Shown in pieces: positions 38,701 through 53,700 of a DNA stretch of 64,000 nucleotides (its first letter is position 1; each line of letters opens with the position of its first letter). This DNA is from Moritella sp. 5. GTDB lineage: Bacteria; Pseudomonadota; Gammaproteobacteria; Enterobacterales; Moritellaceae. Position numbers and translations under genes: made by a program. The notes beneath the pieces were generated by a model, which had not been told where the DNA came from, searched no databases, and was given only the letters and a program-made list of their open reading frames with translations. The stretch spans positions 1,612,001 through 1,676,000 of the forward strand of contig NZ_CP056122.1 of assembly GCF_018219455.1 (NCBI RefSeq). Reading direction: 5' to 3'.

Positions 38701-41700
38701 ATGACTTTGTGCGTAACAATTTCGAAAACATTCCTGATTATGTTGTTATGCGTTATGCAAATACGCTTTCAACGGCAAATCCTCTATTAGGTGATAAAGC
38801 ATTATTCGGCGATGATCACGGTGCATCTATTGATAAAAATCCGCCTGAAGTTACAGTCGTTATTGGCAACGAAGACAATTTTTATAATCCCGATTCAAAA
38901 AATCCTAACCCAAAAAGTTGGTATATAAAAGATAAGATTTCAGTTGTTGTTACTATCTCTGATCCATCAGGTATATCTGATTCACCTGCACCTAAATTTG
39001 AATTTTTATGGGGTGATGATGCATCAGAGGCGACTAATCCGTTAGAATCGATCGTTCTTAAAGATGTTGAGAGTACCGCGTATAAAAAATCGTATGAATT
39101 TGAATTTAACTCTGTGTCAGAAGATTATCCTACAATTAAACGAATGGATATGTTAGTTAGTGTATCAGACACAGTCGGAAATTCTTACGATGATTCAACG
39201 CCACATATCACAAGCTTCATTGTAGATAACAGCCCGCCTTCTTATACCCATACAAACCAGAATGTCGCTGATGAAGGTGAAGATGCAGATGTAGATCATG
39301 AAAAAACATACATAAGCCTTGCTGTCGGTAAAGATCAACAAAAATTAAGTTTTGCTATTTTGGATATCGTCGGTGAGAAAGAGGGAAAACGTCAGGTTAA
39401 ATTCACTCAACTTCCTAAAAGTTTGGGCGTTTCTAAAACAATTGAATACTCTGAAATGATAACTGATGGTAATGAATTTTCAATAGTATTGTGTGGTAAG
39501 GCGTGTGCAGACGGAGAAACAAATAGGCACTATTTAGAGGATGGGAAATGGGAGTTACAAATAGCAAGCGAAGATAAACTTGGTAATGTTATTTCATTTG
39601 GTGATCCAGCGGTACAAAAATTTTATGTATATATTGATTCAACAGCGCCTCACGTTGAATCAAACACAGTTGAAAATCCAGACGTGATTGGTGCTAATAA
39701 AAATTGGAATGTTACCAGTTTTATTACATATGGCAATGAAACACATCGTTCAGAACCCGGTCCGATATCAATGAAATTGTCTAGCCAGAATTTTGGCCGT
39801 CATGAATTAGGTACTTGTGATGTCAAGAGTCCAGATGAAATTGCTTGTCTGATTGTAAAAGAAGGTAGCACCCTAGTTGAGTTAAATCCTGAGAAATTAA
39901 CGCATGGAGAAATACTGAAATTTGATATTTCAGCCAAGGATAGCGCATTTCCAGCAAATGAAGGACAGGGTAAAAGATTCTTTAAAGTAGATAAAGAAGG
40001 CCCTGTTGTTACGCTTGAAAATCCTGCTGTTGTTGCTGAGCCTAGTGGTGGACAGGATCTCACTCCTGACGTGATGCCTATTGTTGGCCGTAATTTTTCT
40101 GTTCATATATTGAAGATCACCGATGATTCAGAGCTCGGTGAAATCAGTTTGTGGCAGAAATTAGATAATGGTGATCTTAAAAAAATTATTGAGGAAAAAA
40201 GCGCTGATAATAAGACTTTCTATGTTAGCGATACAGATTCGGCAAAGATTGAAATAAATGAAGGTAATAATCGTATTAATTTAGTTGTTCGTGCTAAAGA
40301 TGAGCATGGCTTTAGTAGTGATACAGCTGTTCCTGTATTTATATATGATATACAAGGCCCTACGATTACCTTAAAGAATTATCAAAAAGATAAGTATTAC
40401 GTACCAGGCTACTCTTTTGGTTTTAACATTAAAGATTTAAATGATGATTCTATTGACAAAGAATCTATCAAATATTGGGCATCCGAAAGCGATATAAGTG
40501 GAGATGGAGTTTCTATCGGAATAGAAGAGTCAATAAAAACGCAGTTTTATAAGAACTTTAACCTTAGAATTGAAGCGCAAGATATTCGAGGTAATTTAAG
40601 CACAGAAAACTTCAAGATTAAGGTCGATTCGCAGCCGCCAACCGGAAACCTTATCATTCATCAAGGTGGAAACGAATTAAAGCCTGGCACGGTCGTTAGT
40701 AAAGCTGGTCCATTATCACTTACTTTGAAAGACGTTTCTTCTGCCAGTGGCGTCTCGGATATCACAGCACTAGTTAAGCGTTCAGGTGAAAGTGAGGGTA
40801 GCAGCTTCCGATTTCACCAGAATGTTGGCTCAACAAGTTGGGCCAGTACTTTAGATTTAACAACTGACGGCGATTATAGCATTGATATCAAAATGTATAA
40901 TAGTGCAATAACGGACCAAGATGATGGCAATGTACCGGGGACAATTCAAGTCAATATCAGTGTAAAACGTGGTGGTCACGAGCTTACATTAGTAGCACCG
41001 GAAGACTTCGCGAATCATAAGGCGGGTAAGAGTTTAACGGTAGAATTTTCAACAGATGACACATCTGGTTTAAAGAAACTTGAGTGTTGGATTAGAGAAG
41101 ACTGGAAATCTGACGAAGCCCCCGAAGACACTATAGCCCCTTATGTGAGTTATGAAGGTATAAACTCGCCTATTTGTAATTTCAGCAACTTTACTGAGGA
41201 TTTACCTAAGGATTTATCCAAAAATTTAGTTCTTATCACTAGAACAGAGGGCGACAATGAGGCTAAGGTTACCCAGAAATTTTCGTTTAAAATGATAGAT
41301 GTTACTGCGCCAGTTATTCTGGATAGAGAAATTAAATTACTGACTGAGAATGTTTTCTTTGACGTTACGGCTGAGGTTAAAAAACTAACGCTTGGTATTA
41401 AGGTTGAAGATGGCCTGTCTGGTATCGACAAAGCTAAAACACCAACATTGAGGACTTATAATAACCATGGAGGCTTGGTTCCTACAGGAGACCCTGCTTA
41501 CGACGGAGATAATAAAGTTACTTATTTCTTTACCCAAGATTATGTAAACATAATCAATAGTGCTAGCCCCACCCAAACTGTCAAACTAGATGGGGTCAAG
41601 GATAATGTAGGTAATATAATTGCTGGTGAGAACAGTAATATAACATTAATTGTACCAGGTGTTGATCCGCAGGTTAAGATTGATGACCTTGCCGATGAGC

Positions 41701-44700
41701 AGTGGATACCGGAAGGAACCATAAAATTTAACTATAGGACTAAGTTAGGAGAGGAATCTGGATTATATGATGTAGTCGTCTCGCTAAATGATACTGAACT
41801 CTCATTAAAGAAAGAGGGTACAAGCAATGGTACGTTTACTAAATTTGTCAAGTGTAATGACGGTGACGAGTGGCTATGCAGCTCTTTTAAAGCGAAAATC
41901 CCCGAACTTGATAGCGCTAATAGACTTAATCTAAAGGTAACTGTTTTTGATTATTGGGAAAATGCTGGTAGTAATGGGGAAAACGGTATAACCCTTAACA
42001 TTGATAAAGATAAACCTGTCATTGCTGCCGAGCCTACGTCTATCACTAGAGTCGGAAATGATGTACTCATTAGGTTTGATATTCAAGATGAGAAAAGCCA
42101 AATAGCTAAGGTTCGTTATAGTTCTAATATTGGCAATGAGAATGTTGTTGTAGAGAAAACATCAGATTCAGACCGTTATTTAGTCATGGAAATTCCCTTT
42201 GACAAATTAGATAACAAGTCAGATATTTTAGTCAATATAACGGCAACAAATAAGGTTGGATTACAAGCGACTGGAAAGGTCAAGGTTGTATTAACCAAAC
42301 CACAGGTAGCTCTAACTTTACCTAAAACTAAATTGGTAAGAGATAGATTGTTGTTAGACAAAGATGCGCAACCATTCACGCTTAATGCGACTAACCCAGG
42401 CTCTAAAGTTCAAGCTGTTAGCTATACGATATCATTAGCGCTTGAGGATGACCTTGAAAATATTATAGCGTCTAAAACAGGGGGCATAAATGGAACGGAT
42501 ACGACAGTAAATAGCCTGTTAAATTTGGCGTCATCTGAACAAGGCTTATACAGATTAACGCTTAGTGTTATTGATAGTATGGGCAGAGAAATATCAAGTT
42601 TTTATCTGAATGAAAATAATGAACAAAAATTAGAATATGCTGGCGTTATTATTGATAGATATCCTCCTGAGATTAGCTCAATACAGACTAATGTAGAGCG
42701 TGTAGCACTCGATTCAGAAGGTCGATATAAATTTATTGTTAAAGCGAATATCAGTGATGTGCATTTAGATCATGACTTGGTCGGCGCTACACTGAATCGA
42801 GATGGCACTAGTTTTACTCCTGTTGAGAAGATAGTCGAACCAGACACAGACCAATATACCTTTGTATTTAGAGTTTTACCTGGCGAATACGATTTGACGA
42901 TAACGGCTACAGACTTTGCTGATAGGGTGACTACAACACCGAATCTAAACGTCGATATTAAGGCATTTGACGTCCCTGAGTTAACGCTAACCGCAGATGG
43001 AAAAACTGACATCACACTGGTTGGTGTGGAAGGTGAAGATGCTATTAAAAGAGCTACATTAGCATTCGACTTTTCGGAAGATATTTTCGATTTTGATATC
43101 TCAGATATCAAACTCGCTTCACCTATTTCTGGTGAAGTTGGCTTAGTCAGTGACTTAACTATGGACTCTGACAGCAGGCGTAAATGGACAGCTAATTATA
43201 CGATAACATCGGGTGTTGATGATGTTATTACGATTAAAGTTAATGATGGTTCTTTTGTTAACGACATTGGTATAGCTGGCTTGGGAGAGCAGATTGTCAT
43301 TAATATTGAAGGGTCCGCACCAGTTGCCAGCAATGTCGAGATTAAGCTTGCAGAAGAAACCACATCACCAACAGTGGGTGATGAACTGACGGGTGCTTAT
43401 GAATATTCGGATGTAGATGGTGATAAGAAAGATACCTCGGCATCTATCTATCAGTGGTACGCCGATGGTGAAGCAATAGACAAAGCAACGGACTTAACCT
43501 ATAGGCTGACAATATTAGATCACGATAAAAAAATCAGATTTTCAGTAACTCCAGTAGCCTTAACGGGAACGCAAAAGCAAGGTAAAGAAAGCTTTTCTAA
43601 AGATACTGAGGCAGTACTTGAATTAGTCGGTGAGCCTTTAGTCTTTGGTGGTAATGTAAAGATAACTATGGATGAAAGTTTTTCACGAGCAGTAGAGGGA
43701 GGTAATGGCGGCACTATCACATACAGTTCGTCGTTAGAAAGTGTGGCGACGGTAGATAGTCAGGGACTGGTCACGATGGTTGGTGTTGGTGATACGGTGA
43801 TCACGGCGACTGAAGAGCAAGGCGGTGATTTTTTTGCTCAAAAAGCGTCCTATAAACTGAAGGTGACGACGGGAACAGGCACACCTTTAGTACTTGATAC
43901 CAGCGATGTGAGTAAAACGATGGATGAGGGCTTAACCCGCGAAGCGACTGAGGGTAATGGTGGCACTATCACATACAGCTCGTCGTTAGAAAGTGTGGCG
44001 ACGGTAGATAGTCAGGGACTGGTCACGATGGTTGGTGTTGGTGATACGGTGATCACGGCGACTGAAGCCGCGACGGCGAACTACGATGAACAAGCAGCGC
44101 TTTATAATCTCAAGGTGACGACGGGAACAGGCACACCTTTAGTACTTGATACCAGCGATGTGAGTAAAACGATGGATGAGGGCTTAACCCGCGAAGCGAC
44201 TGAGGGTAATGGTGGCACTATCACATACAGCTCGTCGTTAGAAAGTGTGGCGACGGTTGATAGTCAGGGACTGGTCACGATGGTTGGTGTTGGTGATACG
44301 GTGATCACGGCGACTGAAGCCGCGACGGCGAACTACGATGAACAAGCAGCGCTTTATAACCTCAAGGTGACGACGGGAACAGGCACACCTTTAGTACTTG
44401 ATACCAGCGATGTGAGTAAAACGATGGATGAGGGCTTAACCCGCGAAGCGACTGAGGGTAATGGTGGCACTATCACATACAGCTCGTCGTTAGAAAGTGT
44501 GGCGACGGTTGATAGTCAGGGACTGGTCACGATGGTTGGTGTTGGTGATACGGTGATCACGGCGACTGAAGCCGCGACGGCGAACTACGATGAACAAGCA
44601 GCGCTTTATAACCTCAAGGTGACGACGGGAACAGGCACACCTTTAGTACTTGATACCAGCGATGTGAGTAAAACGATGGATGAGGGCTTAACCCGCGAAG

Positions 44701-47700
44701 CGACTGAGGGTAATGGTGGCACTATCACATACAGCTCGTCGTTAGAAAGTGTGGCGACGGTAGATAGTCAGGGACTGGTCACGATGGTTGGTGTTGGTGA
44801 TACGGTGATCACGGCGACTGAAGCCGCGACGGCGAACTACGATGAACAAGCAGCGCTTTATAATCTCAAGGTGACGACGGGAACAGGCACACCTTTAGTA
44901 CTTGATACCAGCGATGTGAGTAAAACGATGGATGAGGGCTTAACCCGCGAAGCGACTGAGGGTAATGGTGGCACTATCACATACAGCTCGTCGTTAGAAA
45001 GTGTGGCGACGGTAGATAGTCAGGGACTGGTCACGATGGTTGGTGTTGGTGATACGGTGATCACGGCGACTGAAGCCGCGACGGCGAACTACGATGAACA
45101 AGCAGCGCTTTATAATCTCAAGGTGACGACGGGAACAGGCACACCTTTAGTACTTGATACCAGCGATGTGAGTAAAACGATGGATGAGGGCTTAACCCGC
45201 GAAGCGACTGAGGGTAATGGTGGCACTATCACATACAGCTCGTCGTTAGAAAGTGTGGCGACGGTAGATAGTCAGGGACTGGTCACGATGGTTGGTGTTG
45301 GTGATACGGTGATCACGGCGACTGAAGCCGCGACGGCGAACTACGATGAACAAGCAGCGCTTTATAACCTCAAGGTGACGACGGGAACAGGCACACCTTT
45401 AGTACTTGATACCAGCGATGTGAGTAAAACGATGGATGAGGGCTTAACCCGCGAAGCGACTGAGGGTAATGGTGGCACTATCACATACAGCTCGTCGTTA
45501 GAAAGTGTGGCGACGGTAGATAGTCAGGGACTGGTCACGATGGTTGGTGTTGGTGATACGGTGATCACGGCGACTGAAGCCGCGACGGCGAACTACGATG
45601 AACAAGCAGCGCTTTATAATCTCAAGGTGACGACGGGAACAGGCACACCTTTAGTACTTGATACCAGCGATGTGAGTAAAACGATGGATGAGGGCTTAAC
45701 CCGCGAAGCGACTGAGGGTAATGGTGGCACTATCACATACAGCTCGTCGTTAGAAAGTGTGGCGACGGTAGATAGTCAGGGACTGGTCACGATGGTTGGT
45801 GTTGGTGATACGGTGATCACGGCGACTGAAGCCGCGACGGCGAACTACGATGAACAAGCAGCGCTTTATAATCTCAAGGTGACGACGGGAACAGGCACAC
45901 CTTTAGTACTTGATACCAGCGATGTGAGTAAAACGATGGATGAGGGCTTAACCCGCGAAGCGACTGAGGGTAATGGTGGCACTATCACATACAGCTCGTC
46001 GTTAGAAAGTGTGGCGACGGTAGATAGTCAGGGACTGGTCACGATGGTTGGTGTTGGTGATACGGTGATCACGGCGACTGAAGCCGCGACGGCGAACTAC
46101 GATGAACAAGCAGCGCTTTATAATCTCAAGGTGACGACGGGAACAGGCACACCTTTAGTACTTGATACCAGCGATGTGAGTAAAACGATGGATGAGGGCT
46201 TAACCCGCGAAGCGACTGAGGGTAATGGTGGCACTATCACATACAGCTCGTCGTTAGAAAGTGTGGCGACGGTAGATAGTCAGGGACTGGTCACGATGGT
46301 TGGTGTTGGTGATACGGTGATCACGGCGACTGAAGCCGCGACGGCGAACTACGATGAACAAGCAGCGCTTTATAACCTCAAGGTGACGACGGGAACAGGC
46401 ACACCTTTAGTACTTGATACCAGCGATGTGAGTAAAACGATGGATGAGGGCTTAACCCGCGAAGCGACTGAGGGTAATGGTGGCACTATCACATACAGCT
46501 CGTCGTTAGAAAGTGTGGCGACGGTAGATAGTCAGGGACTGGTCACGATGGTTGGTGTTGGTGATACGGTGATCACGGCGACTGAAGCCGCGACGGCGAA
46601 CTACGATGAACAAGCAGCGCTTTATAATCTCAAGGTGACGACGGGAACAGGCACACCTTTAGTACTTGATACCAGCGATGTGAGTAAAACGATGGATGAG
46701 GGCTTAACCCGCGAAGCGACTGAGGGTAATGGTGGCACTATCACATACAGCTCGTCGTTAGAAAGTGTGGCGACGGTAGATAGTCAGGGACTGGTCACGA
46801 TGGTTGGTGTTGGTGATACGGTGATCACGGCGACTGAAGCCGCGACGGCGAACTACGATGAACAAGCAGCGCTTTATAATCTCAAGGTGACGACGGGAAC
46901 AGGCACACCTTTAGTACTTGATACCAGCGATGTGAGTAAAACGATGGATGAGGGCTTAACCCGCGAAGCGACTGAGGGTAATGGTGGCACTATCACATAC
47001 AGCTCGTCGTTAGAAAGTGTGGCGACGGTAGATAGTCAGGGACTGGTCACGATGGTTGGTGTTGGTGATACGGTGATCATGGCGACTGAAGCCGCGACGG
47101 CGAACTACGATGAACAAGCAGCGCTTTATAATCTCAAGGTGACGACGGGAACAGGCACACCTTTAGTACTTGATACCAGCGATGTGAGTAAAACGATGGA
47201 TGAGGGCTTAACCCGCGAAGCGACTGAGGGTAATGGTGGCACTATCACATACAGCTCGTCGTTAGAAAGTGTGGCGACGGTAGATAGTCAGGGACTGGTC
47301 ACGATGGTTGGTGTTGGTGATACGGTGATCACGGCGACTGAAGCCGCGACGGCGAACTACGATGAACAAGCAGCGCTTTATAACCTCAAGGTGACGACGG
47401 GAACAGGCACACCTTTAGTACTTGATACCAGCGATGTGAGTAAAACGATGGATGAGGGCTTAACCCGCGAAGCGACTGAGGGTAATGGTGGCACTATCAC
47501 ATACAGCTCGTCGTTAGAAAGTGTGGCGACGGTAGATAGTCAGGGACTGGTCACGATGGTTGGTGTTGGTGATACGGTGATCACGGCGACTGAAGCCGCG
47601 ACGGCGAACTACGATGAACAAGCAGCGCTTTATAACCTCAAGGTGACGACGGGAACAGGCACACCTTTAGTACTTGATACCAGCGATGTGAGTAAAACGA

Positions 47701-50700
47701 TGGATGAGGGCTTAACCCGCGAAGCGACTGAGGGTAATGGTGGCACTATCACATACAGCTCGTCGTTAGAAAGTGTGGCGACGGTAGATAGTCAGGGACT
47801 GGTCACGATGGTTGGTGTTGGTGATACGGTGATCACGGCGACTGAAGCCGCGACGGCGAACTACGATGAACAAGCAGCGCTTTATAACCTCAAGGTGACG
47901 ACGGGAACAGGCACACCTTTAGTACTTGATACCAGCGATGTGAGTAAAACGATGGATGAGGGCTTAACCCGCGAAGCGACTGAGGGTAATGGTGGCACTA
48001 TCACATACAGCTCGTCGTTAGAAAGTGTGGCGACGGTAGATAGTCAGGGACTGGTCACGATGGTTGGTGTTGGTGATACGGTGATCACGGCGACTGAAGC
48101 CGCGACGGCGAACTACGATGAACAAGCAGCGCTTTATAATCTCAAGGTGACGACGGGAACAGGCACACCTTTAGTACTTGATACCAGCGATGTGAGTAAA
48201 ACGATGGATGAGGGCTTAACCCGCGAAGCGACTGAGGGTAATGGTGGCACTATCACATACAGCTCGTCGTTAGAAAGTGTGGCGACGGTAGATAGTCAGG
48301 GACTGGTCACGATGGTTGGTGTTGGTGATACGGTGATCACGGCGACTGAAGCCGCGACGGCGAACTACGATGAACAAGCAGCGCTTTATAATCTCAAGGT
48401 GACGACGGGAACAGGCACACCTTTAGTACTTGATACCAGCGATGTGAGTAAAACGATGGATGAGGGCTTAACCCGCGAAGCGACTGAGGGTAATGGTGGC
48501 ACTATCACATACAGCTCGTCGTTAGAAAGTGTGGCGACGGTAGATAGTCAGGGACTGGTCACGATGGTTGGTGTTGGTGATACGGTGATCACGGCGACTG
48601 AAGCCGCGACGGCGAACTACGATGAACAAGCAGCGCTTTATAACCTCAAGGTGACGACGGGAACAGGCACACCTTTAGTACTTGATACCAGCGATGTGAG
48701 TAAAACGATGGATGAGGGCTTAACCCGCGAAGCGACTGAGGGTAATGGTGGCACTATCACATACAGCTCGTCGTTAGAAAGTGTGGCGACGGTAGATAGT
48801 CAGGGACTGGTCACGATGGTTGGTGTTGGTGATACGGTGATCACGGCGACTGAAGCCGCGACGGCGAACTACGATGAACAAGCAGCGCTTTATAACCTCA
48901 AGGTGACGACGGGAACAGGCACACCTTTAGTACTTGATACCAGCGATGTGAGTAAAACGATGGATGAGGGCTTAACCCGCGAAGCGACTGAGGGTAATGG
49001 TGGCACTATCACATACAGCTCGTCGTTAGAAAGTGTGGCGACGGTAGATAGTCAGGGACTGGTCACGATGGTTGGTGTTGGTGATACGGTGATCACGGCG
49101 ACTGAAGCCGCGACGGCGAACTACGATGAACAAGCAGCGCTTTATAATCTCAAGGTGACGACGGGAACAGGCACACCTTTAGTACTTGATACCAGCGATG
49201 TGAGTAAAACGATGGATGAGGGCTTAACCCGCGAAGCGACTGAGGGTAATGGTGGCACTATCACATACAGCTCGTCGTTAGAAAGTGTGGCGACGGTAGA
49301 TAGTCAGGGACTGGTCACGATGGTTGGTGTTGGTGATACGGTGATCATGGCGACTGAAGCCGCGACGGCGAACTACGATGAACAAGCAGCGCTTTATAAT
49401 CTCAAGGTGACGACGGGAACAGGCACACCTTTAGTACTTGATACCAGCGATGTGAGTAAAACGATGGATGAGGGCTTAACCCGCGAAGCGACTGAGGGTA
49501 ATGGTGGCACTATCACATACAGCTCGTCGTTAGAAAGTGTGGCGACGGTAGATAGTCAGGGACTGGTCACGATGGTTGGTGTTGGTGATACGGTGATCAC
49601 GGCGACTGAAGCCGCGACGGCGAACTACGATGAACAAGCAGCGCTTTATAACCTCAAGGTGACGACGGGAACAGGCACACCTTTAGTACTTGATACCAGC
49701 GATGTGAGTAAAACGATGGATGAGGGCTTAACCCGCGAAGCGACTGAGGGTAATGGTGGCACTATCACATACAGCTCGTCGTTAGAAAGTGTGGCGACGG
49801 TAGATAGTCAGGGACTGGTCACGATGGTTGGTGTTGGTGATACGGTGATCACGGCGACTGAAGCCGCGACGGCGAACTACGATGAACAAGCAGCGCTTTA
49901 TAACCTCAAGGTGACGACGGGAACAGGCACACCTTTAGTACTTGATACCAGCGATGTGAGTAAAACGATGGATGAGGGCTTAACCCGCGAAGCGACTGAG
50001 GGTAATGGTGGCACTATCACATACAGCTCGTCGTTAGAAAGTGTGGCGACGGTAGATAGTCAGGGACTGGTCACGATGGTTGGTGTTGGTGATACGGTGA
50101 TCACGGCGACTGAAGCCGCGACGGCGAACTACGATGAACAAGCAGCGCTTTATAACCTCAAGGTGACGACGGGAACAGGCACACCTTTAGTACTTGATAC
50201 CAGCGATGTGAGTAAAACGATGGATGAGGGCTTAACCCGCGAAGCGACTGAGGGTAATGGTGGCACTATCACATACAGCTCGTCGTTAGAAAGTGTGGCG
50301 ACGGTAGATAGTCAGGGACTGGTCACGATGGTTGGTGTTGGTGATACGGTGATCACGGCGACTGAAGCCGCGACGGCGAACTACGATGAACAAGCAGCGC
50401 TTTATAATCTCAAGGTGACGACGGGAACAGGCACACCTTTAGTACTTGATACCAGCGATGTGAGTAAAACGATGGATGAGGGCTTAACCCGCGAAGCGAC
50501 TGAGGGTAATGGTGGCACTATCACATACAGCTCGTCGTTAGAAAGTGTGGCGACGGTAGATAGTCAGGGACTGGTCACGATGGTTGGTGTTGGTGATACG
50601 GTGATCACGGCGACTGAAGCCGCGACGGCGAACTACGATGAACAAGCAGCGCTTTATAATCTCAAGGTGACGACGGGAACAGGCACACCTTTAGTACTTG

Positions 50701-53700
50701 ATACCAGCGATGTGAGTAAAACGATGGATGAGGGCTTAACCCGCGAAGCGACTGAGGGTAATGGTGGCACTATCACATACAGCTCGTCGTTAGAAAGTGT
50801 GGCGACGGTAGATAGTCAGGGACTGGTCACGATGGTTGGTGTTGGTGATACGGTGATCACGGCGACTGAAGCCGCGACGGCGAACTACGATGAACAAGCA
50901 GCGCTTTATAACCTCAAGGTGACGACGGGAACAGGCACACCTTTAGTACTTGATACCAGCGATGTGAGTAAAACGATGGATGAGGGCTTAACCCGCGAAG
51001 CGACTGAGGGTAATGGTGGCACTATCACATACAGCTCGTCGTTAGAAAGTGTGGCGACGGTAGATAGTCAGGGACTGGTCACGATGGTTGGTGTTGGTGA
51101 TACGGTGATCACGGCGACTGAAGCCGCGACGGCGAACTACGATGAACAAGCAGCGCTTTATAACCTCAAGGTGACGACGGGAACAGGCACACCTTTAGTA
51201 CTTGATACCAGCGATGTGAGTAAAACGATGGATGAGGGCTTAACCCGCGAAGCGACTGAGGGTAATGGTGGCACTATCACATACAGCTCGTCGTTAGAAA
51301 GTGTGGCGACGGTAGATAGTCAGGGACTGGTCACGATGGTTGGTGTTGGTGATACGGTGATCACGGCGACTGAAGCCGCGACGGCGAACTACGATGAACA
51401 AGCAGCGCTTTATAATCTCAAGGTGACGACGGGAACAGGCACACCTTTAGTACTTGATACCAGCGATGTGAGTAAAACGATGGATGAGGGCTTAACCCGC
51501 GAAGCGACTGAGGGTAATGGTGGCACTATCACATACAGCTCGTCGTTAGAAAGTGTGGCGACGGTAGATAGTCAGGGACTGGTCACGATGGTTGGTGTTG
51601 GTGATACGGTGATCATGGCGACTGAAGCCGCGACGGCGAACTACGATGAACAAGCAGCGCTTTATAATCTCAAGGTGACGACGGGAACAGGCACACCTTT
51701 AGTACTTGATACCAGCGATGTGAGTAAAACGATGGATGAGGGCTTAACCCGCGAAGCGACTGAGGGTAATGGTGGCACTATCACATACAGCTCGTCGTTA
51801 GAAAGTGTGGCGACGGTAGATAGTCAGGGACTGGTCACGATGGTTGGTGTTGGTGATACGGTGATCACGGCGACTGAAGCCGCGACGGCGAACTACGATG
51901 AACAAGCAGCGCTTTATAACCTCAAGGTGACGACGGGAACAGGCACACCTTTAGTACTTGATACCAGCGATGTGAGTAAAACGATGGATGAGGGCTTAAC
52001 CCGCGAAGCGACTGAGGGTAATGGTGGCACTATCACATACAGCTCGTCGTTAGAAAGTGTGGCGACGGTAGATAGTCAGGGACTGGTCACGATGGTTGGT
52101 GTTGGTGATACGGTGATCACGGCGACTGAAGCCGCGACGGCGAACTACGATGAACAAGCAGCGCTTTATAACCTCAAGGTGACGACGGGAACAGGCACAC
52201 CTTTAGTACTTGATACCAGCGATGTGAGTAAAACGATGGATGAGGGCTTAACCCGCGAAGCGACTGAGGGTAATGGTGGCACTATCACATACAGCTCGTC
52301 GTTAGAAAGTGTGGCGACGGTAGATAGTCAGGGACTGGTCACGATGGTTGGTGTTGGTGATACGGTGATCACGGCGACTGAAGCCGCGACGGCGAACTAC
52401 GATGAACAAGCAGCGCTTTATAACCTCAAGGTGACGACGGGAACAGGCACACCTTTAGTACTTGATACCAGCGATGTGAGTAAAACGATGGATGAGGGCT
52501 TAACCCGCGAAGCGACTGAGGGTAATGGTGGCACTATCACATACAGCTCGTCGTTAGAAAGTGTGGCGACGGTAGATAGTCAGGGACTGGTCACGATGGT
52601 TGGTGTTGGTGATACGGTGATCACGGCGACTGAAGCCGCGACGGCGAACTACGATGAACAAGCAGCGCTTTATAACCTCAAGGTGACGACGGGAACAGGC
52701 ACACCTTTAGTACTTGATACCAGCGATGTGAGTAAAACGATGGATGAGGGCTTAACCCGCGAAGCGACTGAGGGTAATGGTGGCACTATCACATACAGCT
52801 CGTCGTTAGAAAGTGTGGCGACGGTTGATAGTCAGGGACTGGTCACGATGGTTGGTGTTGGTGATACGGTGATCACGGCGACTGAAGCCGCGACGGCGAA
52901 CTACGATGAACAAGCAGCGCTTTATAACCTCAAGGTGACGACGGGAACAGGCACACCTTTAGTACTTGATACCAGCGATGTGAGTAAAACGATGGATGAG
53001 GGCTTAACCCGCGAAGCGACTGAGGGTAATGGTGGCACTATCACATACAGCTCGTCGTTAGAAAGTGTGGCGACGGTAGATAGTCAGGGACTGGTCACGA
53101 TGGTTGGTGTTGGTGATACGGTGATCACGGCGACTGAAGCCGCGACGGCGAACTACGATGAACAAGCAGCGCTTTATAATCTCAAGGTGACGACGGGAAC
53201 AGGCACACCTTTAGTACTTGATACCAGCGATGTGAGTAAAACGATGGATGAGGGCTTAACCCGCGAAGCGACTGAGGGTAATGGTGGCACTATCACATAC
53301 AGCTCGTCGTTAGAAAGTGTGGCGACGGTAGATAGTCAGGGACTGGTCACGATGGTTGGTGTTGGTGATACGGTGATCACGGCGACTGAAGCCGCGACGG
53401 CGAACTACGATGAACAAGCAGCGCTTTATAATCTCAAGGTGACGACGGGAACAGGCACACCTTTAGTACTTGATACCAGCGATGTGAGTAAAACGATGGA
53501 TGAGGGCTTAACCCGCGAAGCGACTGAGGGTAATGGTGGCACTATCACATACAGCTCGTCGTTAGAAAGTGTGGCGACGGTAGATAGTCAGGGACTGGTC
53601 ACGATGGTTGGTGTTGGTGATACGGTGATCACGGCGACTGAAGCCGCGACGGCGAACTACGATGAACAAGCAGCGCTTTATAATCTCAAGGTGACGACGG

